This document shows, one piece after another, positions 43,608 through 51,558 of a DNA stretch of 64,000 nt (its first letter is position 1; the number at the start of each line of letters is the position of its first letter). The notes under the pieces were generated by a model. The model searched no databases and had not been told where the DNA came from. It saw only the letters and a program-made list of their open reading frames with translations. The DNA is from JACCZR01 sp963844805 (GTDB lineage Bacteria; Actinomycetota; Thermoleophilia; Solirubrobacterales; Thermoleophilaceae): contig CAWJPU010000009.1 of NCBI GenBank assembly GCA_963844805.1, forward strand, positions 124,001-188,000, read 5' to 3'. Made by a program: the position numbers and the translations under genes.

Positions 43608-45292
43608 CAGAAGAAGCTCGAGATGCTCCGGTAGACGGTCTCGATGTCCTCGGTGTTGCCCTCGTAGTCCTGGCCCCCGCTGGCCTTCGCGATCCCCGTC
43701 AGCGCCTCGCGCGCGCCTTCGGCCTCCGCGCTGTAGGCGATGGTGAACACGCGCACCTGGTCGCGCGAGTCACCCTGGGCGCGGGCGCGGTTGATCACGT
43801 CCTGGGCGGTCAGCGTCGAGTCGGTGTCCTCGCCGTCGGTCAGCACCACCACCGCGTTGATGCGCTCGCGGTCGCGCAGGGCGCGCACCGTGTCGAGGCT
43901 CTTCGCGGTGGCGTCGTAGACCGCCGTGCCGCCGTCGGCGATCAGGTCGCGCACGAGCGCGCGCATGCGGCCGCGGTTCTGCGAGAAGGGCCCGATCGGT
44001 ACCACCTGCCTGATCTGGTCGGAGAAGATCGTCAGGCCGATGCGGTCCTCCGGCGAGACCTCGCGAAAGAACGCCTCCAGTCCCAGCTTGGCCCGCTCCA
44101 GGCGGTTCTCCTGGCTCATCGAGCCCGACACGTCCAGCACCAGCTCCACGTTCGCCGGCTTGCGGTCGCGGCGCCAGGTCTCCTTGATGCTGTTGAGCAC
44201 CCGCGGCTCGGGCAGCCCCAGCACGCGCTGGGGCTGGGCCGGGTCGGCCCCGTTCGCCTTCGTCACGCGGCCGGCGGGCTTGTCCTTCAGGCCCGCGGGG
44301 CGAAAGCCCTCGGCCCCGGCGCGCTCCGGCGTCGCCTGGTCGGACAGCCAGCGCTGGAAGACCTCGGCGGCGGCGCGCTGCTGGGGCCTGACCCACGGCG
44401 CGTCGAGGGCGATGTAGGGGTTGTCGGAGTAGAAGGTCCCCTCCGGCGGATACAGCGCCACCAGCGGCGGGTGGCCGCCGCGATTTCGGTTGAAATCGAG
44501 GAGGGTGACCTCCTCCATCGCCACCGCGGAGGCGTAGCCCGGACCCCTCTGGCGCATCTGATCGGCGATGAACAGGGTCGTGTCCCCGTAGTGCACGATC
44601 GAGCGCTCGATGTCGCGCACGAACGCGCGCGCCTTGGAGGAGGTGACCTGGCGCTCGGTCAGGCCTTCGCGGCGGCCGGTCGCCGCGTAGTACTCGGCGA
44701 CCACCGCGGACAGGCCGGAGGTGGAGAAGTCGGGGTTGGTGTGAACGAGCTTGAAGTCGCCGAACTGCGGCTTCCCGAAGGCGGCGAAGCCGCGCTTCTC
44801 GCGCGCGAGCTTCAGCACCTCCTCGAAGCCGATCTTCTTCTTCGGCCAGCCCAGCGCCCGGGCGAACGGCTCCCACATCGCGATCACCAGCGGCGTGCGC
44901 ACGATCGACGGGCTCTCCCTCGGGGCCAACGGCCGGTCGGCGTCGTAGTTGAGCAGCCGGCCCCACAGCGACGAGGCGGGCGACCAGGCCACCGGGCGCA
45001 GCGTGCCGCGGGCGATCTTGGTCTCGGCCTCGCCCGAGGCGACCACCTTGCCTTCCACGAACACGGGCTTGCCGCCGCTCTTGCGGCCCTCCTCGTTGAA
45101 GCGCTCGATCAGCGGCTTGAGCAGCCGCTCCTTCTCGGGCGAGTAGGCAAACGGGACCCTCACCGCGCCGGCGGCGGGCTTGGCACCGCCCCCGCCTCCG
45201 CCTCCGCCGTCGTCGCCAAGGGTCGACACCACGGCAACCGCGATCACCGCCCACGCGGCGACCACGGCGATCAGGATCTGGCCCCGCTTCAC
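43607..45292 (-). CDS. extracellular solute-binding / von Willebrand factor A domain fusion
   Basis: 561 residues. An N-terminal signal anchor (ILIAVVAAWAVIAVAVVSTL) is followed by a Gly run and an ABC-type solute-binding domain (~50-330), with PLVIAMWEPFARALGWPK and FGDFKLVHTNPDFSTSGLSA. The C-terminal ~200 residues are a VWA domain with intact MIDAS (LVLDVSGSMSQ, then VVLTDGEDTDS). No ABC permease or ATPase genes are nearby, so it may act as an extracytoplasmic sensor or adhesion protein rather than in transport. Confidence 0.85.
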   Translation of the reverse strand: MKRGQILIAVVAAWAVIAVAVVSTLGDDGGGGGGGGAKPAAGAVRVPFAYSPEKERLLKPLIERFNEEGRKSGGKPVFVEGKVVASGEAETKIARGTLRPVAWSPASSLWGRLLNYDADRPLAPRESPSIVRTPLVIAMWEPFARALGWPKKKIGFEEVLKLAREKRGFAAFGKPQFGDFKLVHTNPDFSTSGLSAVVAEYYAATGRREGLTERQVTSSKARAFVRDIERSIVHYGDTTLFIADQMRQRGPGYASAVAMEEVTLLDFNRNRGGHPPLVALYPPEGTFYSDNPYIALDAPWVRPQQRAAAEVFQRWLSDQATPERAGAEGFRPAGLKDKPAGRVTKANGADPAQPQRVLGLPEPRVLNSIKETWRRDRKPANVELVLDVSGSMSQENRLERAKLGLEAFFREVSPEDRIGLTIFSDQIRQVVPIGPFSQNRGRMRALVRDLIADGGTAVYDATAKSLDTVRALRDRERINAVVVLTDGEDTDSTLTAQDVINRARAQGDSRDQVRVFTIAYSAEAEGAREALTGIAKASGGQDYEGNTEDIETVYRSISSFF

Positions 45293-45530
45293 GGCCTCAG
45301 GCGCGCGAGCGGCACGCGCAGGTAGCTGTCGCCGCTGTGGTTGTCCCTGCCGTCGTCGGGCTCGAGCGAGCGCAGCTCGAGGCGGTCACGGCCGTCCCGC
45401 TGCACCGCCGCCCGTGGCCGCGCCTGGCGTCCCGCAGCGGCGCCCGCCAGCCGCCACGCCGTGACTCGGCGCTCAGCCCCTCGAGAACCTGGTCCATTTG
45501 ATCGGTCGTCACGCTCAGTATCCCGCCCAT
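45289..45530 (-). CDS. small hypothetical protein, probably frameshifted
   Basis: The start frame (ATG 45530, MGGILSVTTDQMDQVLEGLS) and the end frame (RPRAAVQRDGRDRLELRSLE to TGA 45289) both look coding, with GC3-rich codons, and join if one base is removed near 45450. Product about 80 residues, soluble, unknown. It overlaps the start of the VWA gene. Its ATG stands back to back with that of the Tat peptide (CATATG). Confidence 0.4.
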
Positions 45531-45659
45531 ATGAGCCGGCGGACCTTTGTCCGGAGGGGTGTGGCGGGCACCATTCTCGCTGCCACGATGCTAGTGGCAA
45601 GCGGGGCCGCGGACGCCCATGCGGCCCAGGTTCGGCTGGTCTTCGCCCGGGCCGCCTAG
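45531..45659 (+). CDS. 42-codon ORF encoding a Tat-type signal peptide only
   Basis: MSRRTFVRRGVAGTILAATM begins a textbook twin-arginine signal (SRRTFV) with hydrophobic core and an AHAA cleavage site, but only about a dozen residues follow before TAG. It is either a remnant of a truncated Tat-exported protein or a very small secreted peptide. The stop overlaps the convergent small HTH gene by CTAG. Confidence 0.5.
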   Translation: MSRRTFVRRGVAGTILAATMLVASGAADAHAAQVRLVFARAA

Positions 45660-45922
45660 CCCTTCCAGCACTTCGGCGGCAGGTCCGGCAGGGTGGCGCG
45701 CAGCTCGTCGCGCTCCTCGCGTGTCTCCAGCCCGAGGTCCGCGGCCATGCGCTCGAGGATCTTCTCCCGCCGGGTGGCGACCTCGTCGGCGTCGACGCTC
45801 AGCACCTCGGCGATCTCCTCTTCCTCCATGCCGCGGCGCAGGTTGAGGTCCAGCAGGGCGCGACTGGTCGGATCCAGCTTCGCCAGCTCCTCCCCGAGCT
45901 TCTCGATCGTGACGGCGACCAC
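45656..45922 (-). CDS. small sigma-region-4-like HTH protein
   Basis: 88 residues, all helical. LDPTSRALLDLNLRRGMEEE and IAEVLSVDADEVATRREKIL resemble the helix-turn-helix of sigma-70 region 4, without region 2. It may be a small DNA-binding or anti-sigma-like regulator. The start GTG 45922 is 27 nt from the divergent aminotransferase start. Confidence 0.6.
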   Translation of the reverse strand: MVAVTIEKLGEELAKLDPTSRALLDLNLRRGMEEEEIAEVLSVDADEVATRREKILERMAADLGLETREERDELRATLPDLPPKCWKG

Positions 45923-45935
45923 GGGCGCGGCACGT

Positions 45936-45941
45936 TATCGT
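45936..45941 (+). promoter_or_regulatory. -10 box TATCGT, leaderless
   Basis: TATCGT ends 8 nt before GTG 45950. Confidence 0.45.
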
Positions 45942-45949
45942 CGCGAGCC

Positions 45950-47056
45950 GTGGCCGGTCAGGAAGACATCTCCCTCGCGCGCGGCGCGCCGTCGCTCGAC
46001 ATCGTCGCGGTCGACGACCTGAAGGCGGCCGCCGATCGCGCCTTCACGTCGGACCCGAAGGGGGCGTTCTCCTACGGCACCGCGGCGGGCTACGGGCCGC
46101 TGATCGAGTGGATCGCGGGGCGTCACGGGCTGCCCAAGGAGCAGGTGGTGGCGACCAACGGCTCCATGCAGGCCGACGCCTTCCTCTTCCAGCAGCTGGT
46201 GGGCGCCGGCGACACCGTCGTGATCGAGGCGCCGACCTACGACCGCACGCTGCTGTCACTCCAGAAGCTGGGGGCCGACCTGCTGCCGATCCCGGTCGAG
46301 GCGGACGGCGTGGACGTCGAGGCGCTGGAGCGGGCGCTGGAGGCCGGCGCCCGGCCCAAGCTCGCCCACATCATCCCCAACTTCCACAACCCGGCCGGCG
46401 CCACGCTGTCGCTGGACAAGCGCCGCCGTCTGGTGGAGCTGGCGGAGCGATTCGACTTCCACGTGTTCGAGGACGATCCCTACGTGGAGCTGCGCTTCGA
46501 GGGCGAGTCGCTGCCGACGATGCTGTCGCTGGACGAGTCGGAGCACGTGGTCTACGCCTCGTCGTTCTCCAAGACCGTCTGCCCCGGCATCCGGGTGGGC
46601 TACCTGGCCGGCCCGGAGGGTCTGATCAAGGACATCCGCAAGACCGCCACCGAGACCTACATCTCGCCGAGCATGGTCTCCCAGGCGATCGTCAGCGAGT
46701 TCTGCCACTCGGGGGCGATCGACACGTCCATCGCCACGGTCAAGGCGGCGCTGCAGGAGCGCCGCGACCGCACGGCGGACGCGCTCGAGCGCGACTTCGG
46801 TGACCAGGCCGGCTTCGTCAAGCCGGAGGGCGGCTACTTCCTGTGGGTCGACCTTCCCGAGGGCACCGACGGCGCCGCGCTCGACCAGGCGGCGCGCGAG
46901 CGCGGGGTGATCTTCGTCAAGGGCACCGACTTCTTGCTGGAGGGCGGCGAGAACTCCCTGCGCATCGCCTACTCGGGCGTCAAGCCCGACCAGATCGACG
47001 AAGGCGTCAGCCGGCTGGCCGAAGCGTACGAAGAGCTGGCGGGCGCCCGCACGTGA
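45950..47056 (+). CDS. PLP-dependent aminotransferase (class I/II, 2-aminoadipate-type)
   Basis: 368 residues. DISLARGAPSLDIVAVDDL opens the fold; SYGTAAGYGPLIEWIAGRHG, PNFHNPAGATLSLDKRR, FEDDPYVELRF, and the PLP-lysine motif SSFSKTVCPGIRVGYLAGP are all typical of MocR-like/LysN aminotransferases without the GntR domain. Amino donor and acceptor are not determinable. Stop overlaps the next start by GTGA. Confidence 0.9.
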   Translation: MAGQEDISLARGAPSLDIVAVDDLKAAADRAFTSDPKGAFSYGTAAGYGPLIEWIAGRHGLPKEQVVATNGSMQADAFLFQQLVGAGDTVVIEAPTYDRTLLSLQKLGADLLPIPVEADGVDVEALERALEAGARPKLAHIIPNFHNPAGATLSLDKRRRLVELAERFDFHVFEDDPYVELRFEGESLPTMLSLDESEHVVYASSFSKTVCPGIRVGYLAGPEGLIKDIRKTATETYISPSMVSQAIVSEFCHSGAIDTSIATVKAALQERRDRTADALERDFGDQAGFVKPEGGYFLWVDLPEGTDGAALDQAARERGVIFVKGTDFLLEGGENSLRIAYSGVKPDQIDEGVSRLAEAYEELAGART

Positions 47057-47787
47057 GCGCGGGCGGGGGCCCCGAGCTCGACCGCCCCCGCGACCTCGGC
47101 GAGCTTCTCCGGGACTCCTTTGCGCTGATGGCGGGCCGGCCGCTGGCGTTCCTGGCGATCGGGCTGGTGTTCGTGGTCCCGATCGAGCTGGTGGTCTCGG
47201 GGGTCGGGCTGGAGCAGCTCACCGCGCCCTACGAGGAGAAGATCCAGCCGGTCGAGGCCGCGGTGGGGACGCTCAGCAGCTACGTGCTGACCACTCCGCT
47301 GGTCACGGTCGCCTGCGCGCTCCTGATCGCGGGGGCCGCCCCCACGGCCGGGCGGGCGGCGATCCGTGCTGTCGAGACCTCGACGCCGGTGATCGTGGCG
47401 GCGATCGTGGCCGCCGCCGGTGTGGCGGTCGGGCTGTTCCTGCTGGTCCTGCCCGGCCTCTACCTGATCGTCCGGTGGTTCCTGTTCCCGCAGGCGGTGG
47501 CGCTCGAGGACAGGCGCGGCATCGAGCCCCTGCGCCGCAGCGGCGAGCTGACCGAGGGCCGCTGGTTTCGCGCCGCCGGCGTGATCCTGCTCGCCAACCT
47601 GCTCGCGCTGCTGCCGGGTGGCCTGATCACCATCCCCTTCGCCGCGCTGGCGATGAGCACCGAGCGCGAGTGGCCCGTGCTGGCGGGCGAGATCATCGGC
47701 CAGTCGATCACCGCGCCGATCGTGGCGGTCATCGCGACGGTGCTGTTCTTCGACCTGCGGGCCCGGCGGGCCCAGCCGTTCGGCTAG
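47053..47787 (+). CDS. multi-pass membrane protein
   Basis: 244 residues with about six hydrophobic segments (LAFLAIGLVFVVPIELVVSG; VIVAAIVAAAGVAVGLFLLV; GLYLIVRWFLFPQAVALEDR). The layout, including LRRSGELTEGRWFRAAGVIL, resembles the glycerophosphoryl diester phosphodiesterase membrane-domain/DUF975-like group. Function unknown. Coupled to the aminotransferase gene by a 4-nt overlap. Confidence 0.75.
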   Translation: MSAGGGPELDRPRDLGELLRDSFALMAGRPLAFLAIGLVFVVPIELVVSGVGLEQLTAPYEEKIQPVEAAVGTLSSYVLTTPLVTVACALLIAGAAPTAGRAAIRAVETSTPVIVAAIVAAAGVAVGLFLLVLPGLYLIVRWFLFPQAVALEDRRGIEPLRRSGELTEGRWFRAAGVILLANLLALLPGGLITIPFAALAMSTEREWPVLAGEIIGQSITAPIVAVIATVLFFDLRARRAQPFG

Positions 47788-47839
47788 CGCCGGAGCGCAG
47801 GCCGGGCGTTGGCCGGCCCTGAGCACCGCCGCTCGATCG

Positions 47840-48553
47840 TTACCGGCCGTAGCGCTCGCGCGCGAACACGAGCTGATCCGGCAGCGCCACCCTGGGCGGC
47901 GGTGAGGGGTCGGCGGTCACCGAGACCGTCTCGGCGACGCTGCGGCTGACCGCCAGGCGCTCGCCGTCCACCTCGACGGCGACCTCGTCGGCGGAGGAAG
48001 AGTCCAGCAGGCCCTTCATGCCGGGCTTGAGCCCGCTGTCCATCAGATAGTGCAGGAGGTCCTCCGCCTCGTTCTCGAAGCGCAGCACCTGCACCTTGGC
48101 GCCCACCTCCACGTCGGCCAGCGGCACGCCCTCGATGCGGGCGCCCTCGTAGATGGGGTGCCCGTGGGGGCAGGTCTTGGCGTCGCCGATCGCGTTGAGC
48201 ATCCGCTCCTCCACCACCGGCGACATCCAGTGCTCGAGGCGCTCGGCCTCCTCGTGGACCTGATCCCAGGGGATGTCGAACACGTCGGTGAGGAAGCGCT
48301 CGATCAGCCGGTGGCGACGGACGATGTTCGCGGCGTGCTCGTGGCCGCGCTCGGTGAAGGCCAGGGACTTGTCGGCGGCGCGGGTGACGAGGCCGTCGCC
48401 CTCCAGCCGGCCGATCATCTCGTGGACGGTCGGAGCGGACACCTGCATCGCCCGCGCGATGTTGGCGCCGGTCATCTGCAGCCCCGCCTCTTGGAGCCAG
48501 TACATGGTCTGGAGGTACTCCTCCTCGGCGACTGTCGCCTGCTCGGTGGCCAC
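47840..48553 (-). CDS. DtxR/MntR-family metal-dependent repressor
   Basis: 237 residues. N-terminal winged helix (EEYLQTMYWLQEAG, ANIARAMQVSAPTVHEMIGR), dimerisation/metal domain with RRHRLIERFLTDVF, HEEAERLEHWMSP, and CPHGHPI, then a C-terminal SH3-like FeoA domain (DVEVGAKVQVLRFENEAEDL). It probably represses metal-uptake genes when Fe or Mn is bound. Divergent from the DNA ligase gene, with overlapping promoters. Confidence 0.9.
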   Translation of the reverse strand: MATEQATVAEEEYLQTMYWLQEAGLQMTGANIARAMQVSAPTVHEMIGRLEGDGLVTRAADKSLAFTERGHEHAANIVRRHRLIERFLTDVFDIPWDQVHEEAERLEHWMSPVVEERMLNAIGDAKTCPHGHPIYEGARIEGVPLADVEVGAKVQVLRFENEAEDLLHYLMDSGLKPGMKGLLDSSSADEVAVEVDGERLAVSRSVAETVSVTADPSPPPRVALPDQLVFARERYGR

Positions 48554-48559
48554 CGGTCC

Positions 48560-48569
48560 AGAGTACCGT
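48560..48569. promoter_or_regulatory. bidirectional promoter: -10 boxes sharing TA
   Basis: AGAGTACCGT gives TACCGT on plus (ends 8 nt before GTG 48578) and TACTCT on minus (ends 6 nt before GTG 48553). The boxes share one TA step, the same design as at 29841. Confidence 0.55.
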
Positions 48570-48577
48570 CCCCCTTC

Positions 48578-49534
48578 GTGGCTCTTCCGCTGTCGCCCCC
48601 GGTCCTGCCCCAGCTGGCGCGCTCGAAGTCCGACCTGCCCGAGGGCGAGGAATGGCGCTACGAGCCGAAGTACGACGGCTTCCGCACGCTCGTGTTCCGC
48701 GACGGCGACGACGTGCACCTGCAGAGCCGCAACGGGCGCCCGATGAACCGCTACTTCCCCGAAGTCGTCGCCCAGGTGCAGGCCTCCTCGGCACAGCGCG
48801 TGGTCTTCGACGGCGAGCTGATCGTGGTCGTGGACGGCATCCAGGAGTTCGACCTGCTCTCCCAGCGCATCCACCCCGCGAAGTCGCGCGTGGAGATGCT
48901 GGCCGAGAAGTATCCCTGCGCCTACGTGGCCTTCGACCTGCTCGCCGAGGAGGACGAGACGTTGCTCGAGCTGCCCTACAGCGAGCGGCGCGAGCGCCTG
49001 GAGAAGGTGGTCTCGGACCCGATCCAGCTGTCGCCGATGACCGACGACCGCGAGGCCGCCGGCCAGTGGCTGACCGGGCACTCCGAGGGCGTCGTGGCCA
49101 AGCAGGCGGGGTCGGCCTACCTGCCCGGCGAGCGCAAGGGGATGACGAAGATCAAGCGGCTGCGCACCGCGGACTGCGTGGTCGCCGCCTTCCGCTTCGG
49201 CAAGGAGCCGAACACCGTCGGCTCGCTGATCCTCGGCCTGTACGACGGCGACGAGCTGCGCATCGTCGGCCACACCTCGAGCTTCAAGGCCAAGCAGAAG
49301 CGCGAGTTCCTGGAGCTGCTCGAGCCCTACCGCACCGGCGAGCAGGGCCACGGCGAGCCCTCGCGCTGGAAGAGCGAGGAGGAGCTCGTCTGGGAGGGCC
49401 TGCGACCCGAGCTCGTGGTGGAGATCGGCTTCGACCACATCACGGGCGACCGCATCCGCCACGGGGCGAAGTTCAAGCGCTGGCGCGACGACAAGGACCC
49501 GGGCGAGTGCACCCTGGACCAGCTGCGCTGTTAG
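48578..49534 (+). CDS. ligD: ATP-dependent DNA ligase (LigD ligase-domain type, stand-alone)
   Basis: 318 residues. Nucleotidyltransferase motif I EPKYDGFRTLVF contains the adenylated Lys (KYDG); VVFDGELIVVVDG is motif III, EGVVAKQAGSAYLPG motif IV, and RKGMTKIKRLR motif V. An OB-fold follows (SLILGLYDGDELRIVGHTSS). Its size and end (WRDDKDPGECTLDQL) match LigC/LigD ligase modules used in bacterial non-homologous end joining. The polymerase module is a separate gene at 49908. No nuclease module and no Ku gene are in the window. Confidence 0.88.
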   Translation: MALPLSPPVLPQLARSKSDLPEGEEWRYEPKYDGFRTLVFRDGDDVHLQSRNGRPMNRYFPEVVAQVQASSAQRVVFDGELIVVVDGIQEFDLLSQRIHPAKSRVEMLAEKYPCAYVAFDLLAEEDETLLELPYSERRERLEKVVSDPIQLSPMTDDREAAGQWLTGHSEGVVAKQAGSAYLPGERKGMTKIKRLRTADCVVAAFRFGKEPNTVGSLILGLYDGDELRIVGHTSSFKAKQKREFLELLEPYRTGEQGHGEPSRWKSEEELVWEGLRPELVVEIGFDHITGDRIRHGAKFKRWRDDKDPGECTLDQLRC

Positions 49535-49643
49535 CGTTTGGCCCGTAAGGGCCGGGTCAAAGGGACCCGGCCGAGTAGTGCCAGCGCTCGCAGGTCGTTG
49601 CAATCGCATCCTCCGCGTGTAGGCAGCACACATAGGAGGACAT
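49535..49643 (+). promoter_or_regulatory. ligase 3' hairpin and cspA leader
   Basis: GC-rich inverted repeats (GGCCCGTAAGGGCC, GGGTCAAAGGGACCC) lie right after the ligase stop and could end its transcript. Downstream, TTGCAA near 49598 and TGTAGGCA near 49617 may be -35/-10 for cspA. AGGAGG sits 3 nt before its ATG, one of the few strong ribosome-binding sites here. Confidence 0.4.
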
Positions 49644-49847
49644 ATGCCGGAAGGCACAGTGAAGTGGTTCAGCGACGAGAAGGGGTACGGCTTCATCACC
49701 CCCGACGACGGCGGCAAGGACCTCTTCGTTCATCACCAGGGAATCGCCAGTGAGGGCTTTCGCTCCCTGGCCGAGGGCGCCAAGGTGTCCTACGACTCCG
49801 AGGCCGGGGACAAGGGTCCCAAGGCCGTGAACGTCCAGGCGCTCTAG
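49644..49847 (+). CDS. cspA: cold-shock protein
   Basis: 67 residues, a single CSD: GTVKWFSDEKGYGFITPDDG with RNP-1 (KGYGFI), RNP-2 DLFVHH, and the usual end (KGPKAVNVQAL). It binds single-stranded RNA/DNA and may act as an RNA chaperone. It sits between the two split LigD genes. Confidence 0.96.
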   Translation: MPEGTVKWFSDEKGYGFITPDDGGKDLFVHHQGIASEGFRSLAEGAKVSYDSEAGDKGPKAVNVQAL

Positions 49848-49907
49848 GAGGCGCCGGCGGGCGCCCCGCCCGGTCGGCTGCCAAGCTGACCGCGTGGGGC
49901 GCACGCC

Positions 49908-50960
49908 TTGACGGCTACGACGGTCGACGCCGGTGGACGCGATCTGCGCGTGACCAGCGGCGACCGGGTGATCTTCCCCGCCACCGACCGCACGCGGGAG
50001 GTCAGCAAGGCGGAGGTGGTCGACTACTTCCTCGCCGTCGACGAGGGCATCATGCGCGCGCTGCGCAAGCGGCCGACCACGCTGGAGCGCTGGCCCAAGG
50101 GCGTGCACGAGGGGATGACCCTCTCCACGCGCGAGGGCCACAAGGGGGAGGCCTTCTACCAGAAGCGGGTGCCGAAGGGCGCTCCTGACTACGTGGACAC
50201 GGCGCGCATCGAGTTCCCCTCCGGCCGCCACGCCGACGAGGTGTGCCCGACCGAGATCGCAGTCGTCGGCTGGTGCGCCCAGATGGGCACGCTGACCTTC
50301 CATCCCTGGCCGGTGCGCAAGGCAGACGTCGACCACCCGGACGAGCTGCGCCTGGACCTGGACCCCCAGGAGGGAACCGACTTCGCCGACGCCCAGGCCG
50401 TGGCCGCGGAGGCGCGCAACCTGCTCGGGGAGCTCGGCTACCGCGGCTTCCCGAAGACCTCGGGCGGGCGCGGCATCCACATCTACGTGAGGATCGAGCC
50501 GCGCTGGACCTTCACCGACGTGCGCCATGCGGCGATCGCGTTCGGGCGCGAGCTGTCCCGCCGCATGCCCGACCAGGTGACCACCAAGTGGTGGAAGGAG
50601 GAGCGGGGCGAGAAGGTGTTCATCGACTACAACCAGAACGCCCGCGACCGCACGATCGCCTCGCCGTACTCGATCCGCGCCAAGCCGGGCGCGCCCGTGT
50701 CCGCCCCGCTCCTGTGGGAGGAGGTCCCCGACGTCGCGCCCGAGGACTTCACCGTGGCGACCATGCCCGCGCGCTTCGCCGAGGTCGGCGACCGGTTCGC
50801 GGGGATCGACGACGTGGCCCACTCGCTCGAGCCGCTGCTGGAGATGTACGAGCGCGACGAGGAGGGCGACATGCCCTACCCGCCCGACTACCCCAAGATG
50901 CCGGGCGAGCCCAAGCGCGTGCAGCCCTCGCGCGATACCGACCGAAAGCAGGACGCCTGA
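49908..50960 (+). CDS. ligD: LigD polymerase-domain protein (primase-polymerase), stand-alone
   Basis: 350 residues of the archaeo-eukaryotic primase superfamily PolDom. VSKAEVVDYFLAVDEGIMRA, HPWPVRKADVDHPDELRLDL followed by DP (catalytic Asp pair DLDP), GGRGIHIYV, and IDYNQNARDRTIASPYSIRA are hallmarks. It fills and extends ends during non-homologous end joining with RNA or DNA nucleotides. TTG 49908 is used as start. A palindromic terminator follows. Confidence 0.9.
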   Translation: MTATTVDAGGRDLRVTSGDRVIFPATDRTREVSKAEVVDYFLAVDEGIMRALRKRPTTLERWPKGVHEGMTLSTREGHKGEAFYQKRVPKGAPDYVDTARIEFPSGRHADEVCPTEIAVVGWCAQMGTLTFHPWPVRKADVDHPDELRLDLDPQEGTDFADAQAVAAEARNLLGELGYRGFPKTSGGRGIHIYVRIEPRWTFTDVRHAAIAFGRELSRRMPDQVTTKWWKEERGEKVFIDYNQNARDRTIASPYSIRAKPGAPVSAPLLWEEVPDVAPEDFTVATMPARFAEVGDRFAGIDDVAHSLEPLLEMYERDEEGDMPYPPDYPKMPGEPKRVQPSRDTDRKQDA

Positions 50961-50999
50961 CCGCGCCCGCCGCCCGCGCGACGGCGCCCACTCCGTGCG

Positions 51000-51027
51000 A
51001 AAAAGGCGCTCAGCGCGCTGAGCGTTT
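51000..51027. terminator. bidirectional intrinsic terminator
   Basis: AAAAA, then the perfect 18-bp palindrome CGCTCAGCGCGCTGAGCG (51007-51024), then TTT. On minus the stem is followed by CCTTTTT, on plus by TTTCTTCTC. Confidence 0.65.
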
Positions 51028-51075
51028 CTTCTCGGCGTGTGCGCGCTTCGATCCGAGAGGGAAGATGACGCCTAC

Positions 51076-51558
51076 GTGGAGCTCGAGGTCCTGCAGACCG
51101 ACGTCACGCAGCTCGAGGTCGACGCCATCACCAACGCGGCCAACACCGACCTCGCTCACGGCGGCGGGGTGGCCGCGGCGATAAGCCGGGCCGGCGGCCC
51201 CGATGTCCAGCGCGAGTCCAACGACAAGGCCCCGATCGGCCTGGGCGAGGCCGTCGAGACCACCGCCGGCGACATGCCCGCGAAGTGGGTCATCCACGCG
51301 GCGACGATGGAGCTCGGCGGGCCGACCTCGGCCGAGATCATCGAGCAGGCGACCCGCTCGACCCTCGCCAAGGCCGAGGAGCTGGGCTGCCGCTCGCTGG
51401 CGCTGGTCGCGTTCGGCGCCGGGGTCGGCCGCTTTCCGCTGAGCGAGGTGGCCGAGCTGATGGTGGGCGCCGCCCGCGAGCACTCGGGCAACCTGGAGCG
51501 CGTCGTGTTCGCGGTGCGCGGCGACGAGGCGGAGCAGGCCTTCCGCGCCGCGCTGTGA
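51076..51558 (+). CDS. macro-domain protein (ADP-ribose binding)
   Basis: 160 residues. LEVLQTDVTQLEVDAITNAA with NTDLAHGGGVAAAI is the macro-domain signature; ALVAFGAGVGRFPL is the conserved loop. It may bind or hydrolyse ADP-ribose or its derivatives. GTG 51076 is preferred over GTG 51037 because the first strand starts there. Its location after LigD genes may point to nucleic-acid-end or ADP-ribose chemistry, but it is coupled by GTGA to the glycerate kinase gene instead. Confidence 0.88.
   Translation: MELEVLQTDVTQLEVDAITNAANTDLAHGGGVAAAISRAGGPDVQRESNDKAPIGLGEAVETTAGDMPAKWVIHAATMELGGPTSAEIIEQATRSTLAKAEELGCRSLALVAFGAGVGRFPLSEVAELMVGAAREHSGNLERVVFAVRGDEAEQAFRAAL

Noticed and set aside
45656..45922. 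small HTH protein as an ECF sigma factor
   Set aside because: Only a region-4-like helix set is present; there is no region 2, so it cannot act as a normal sigma factor.
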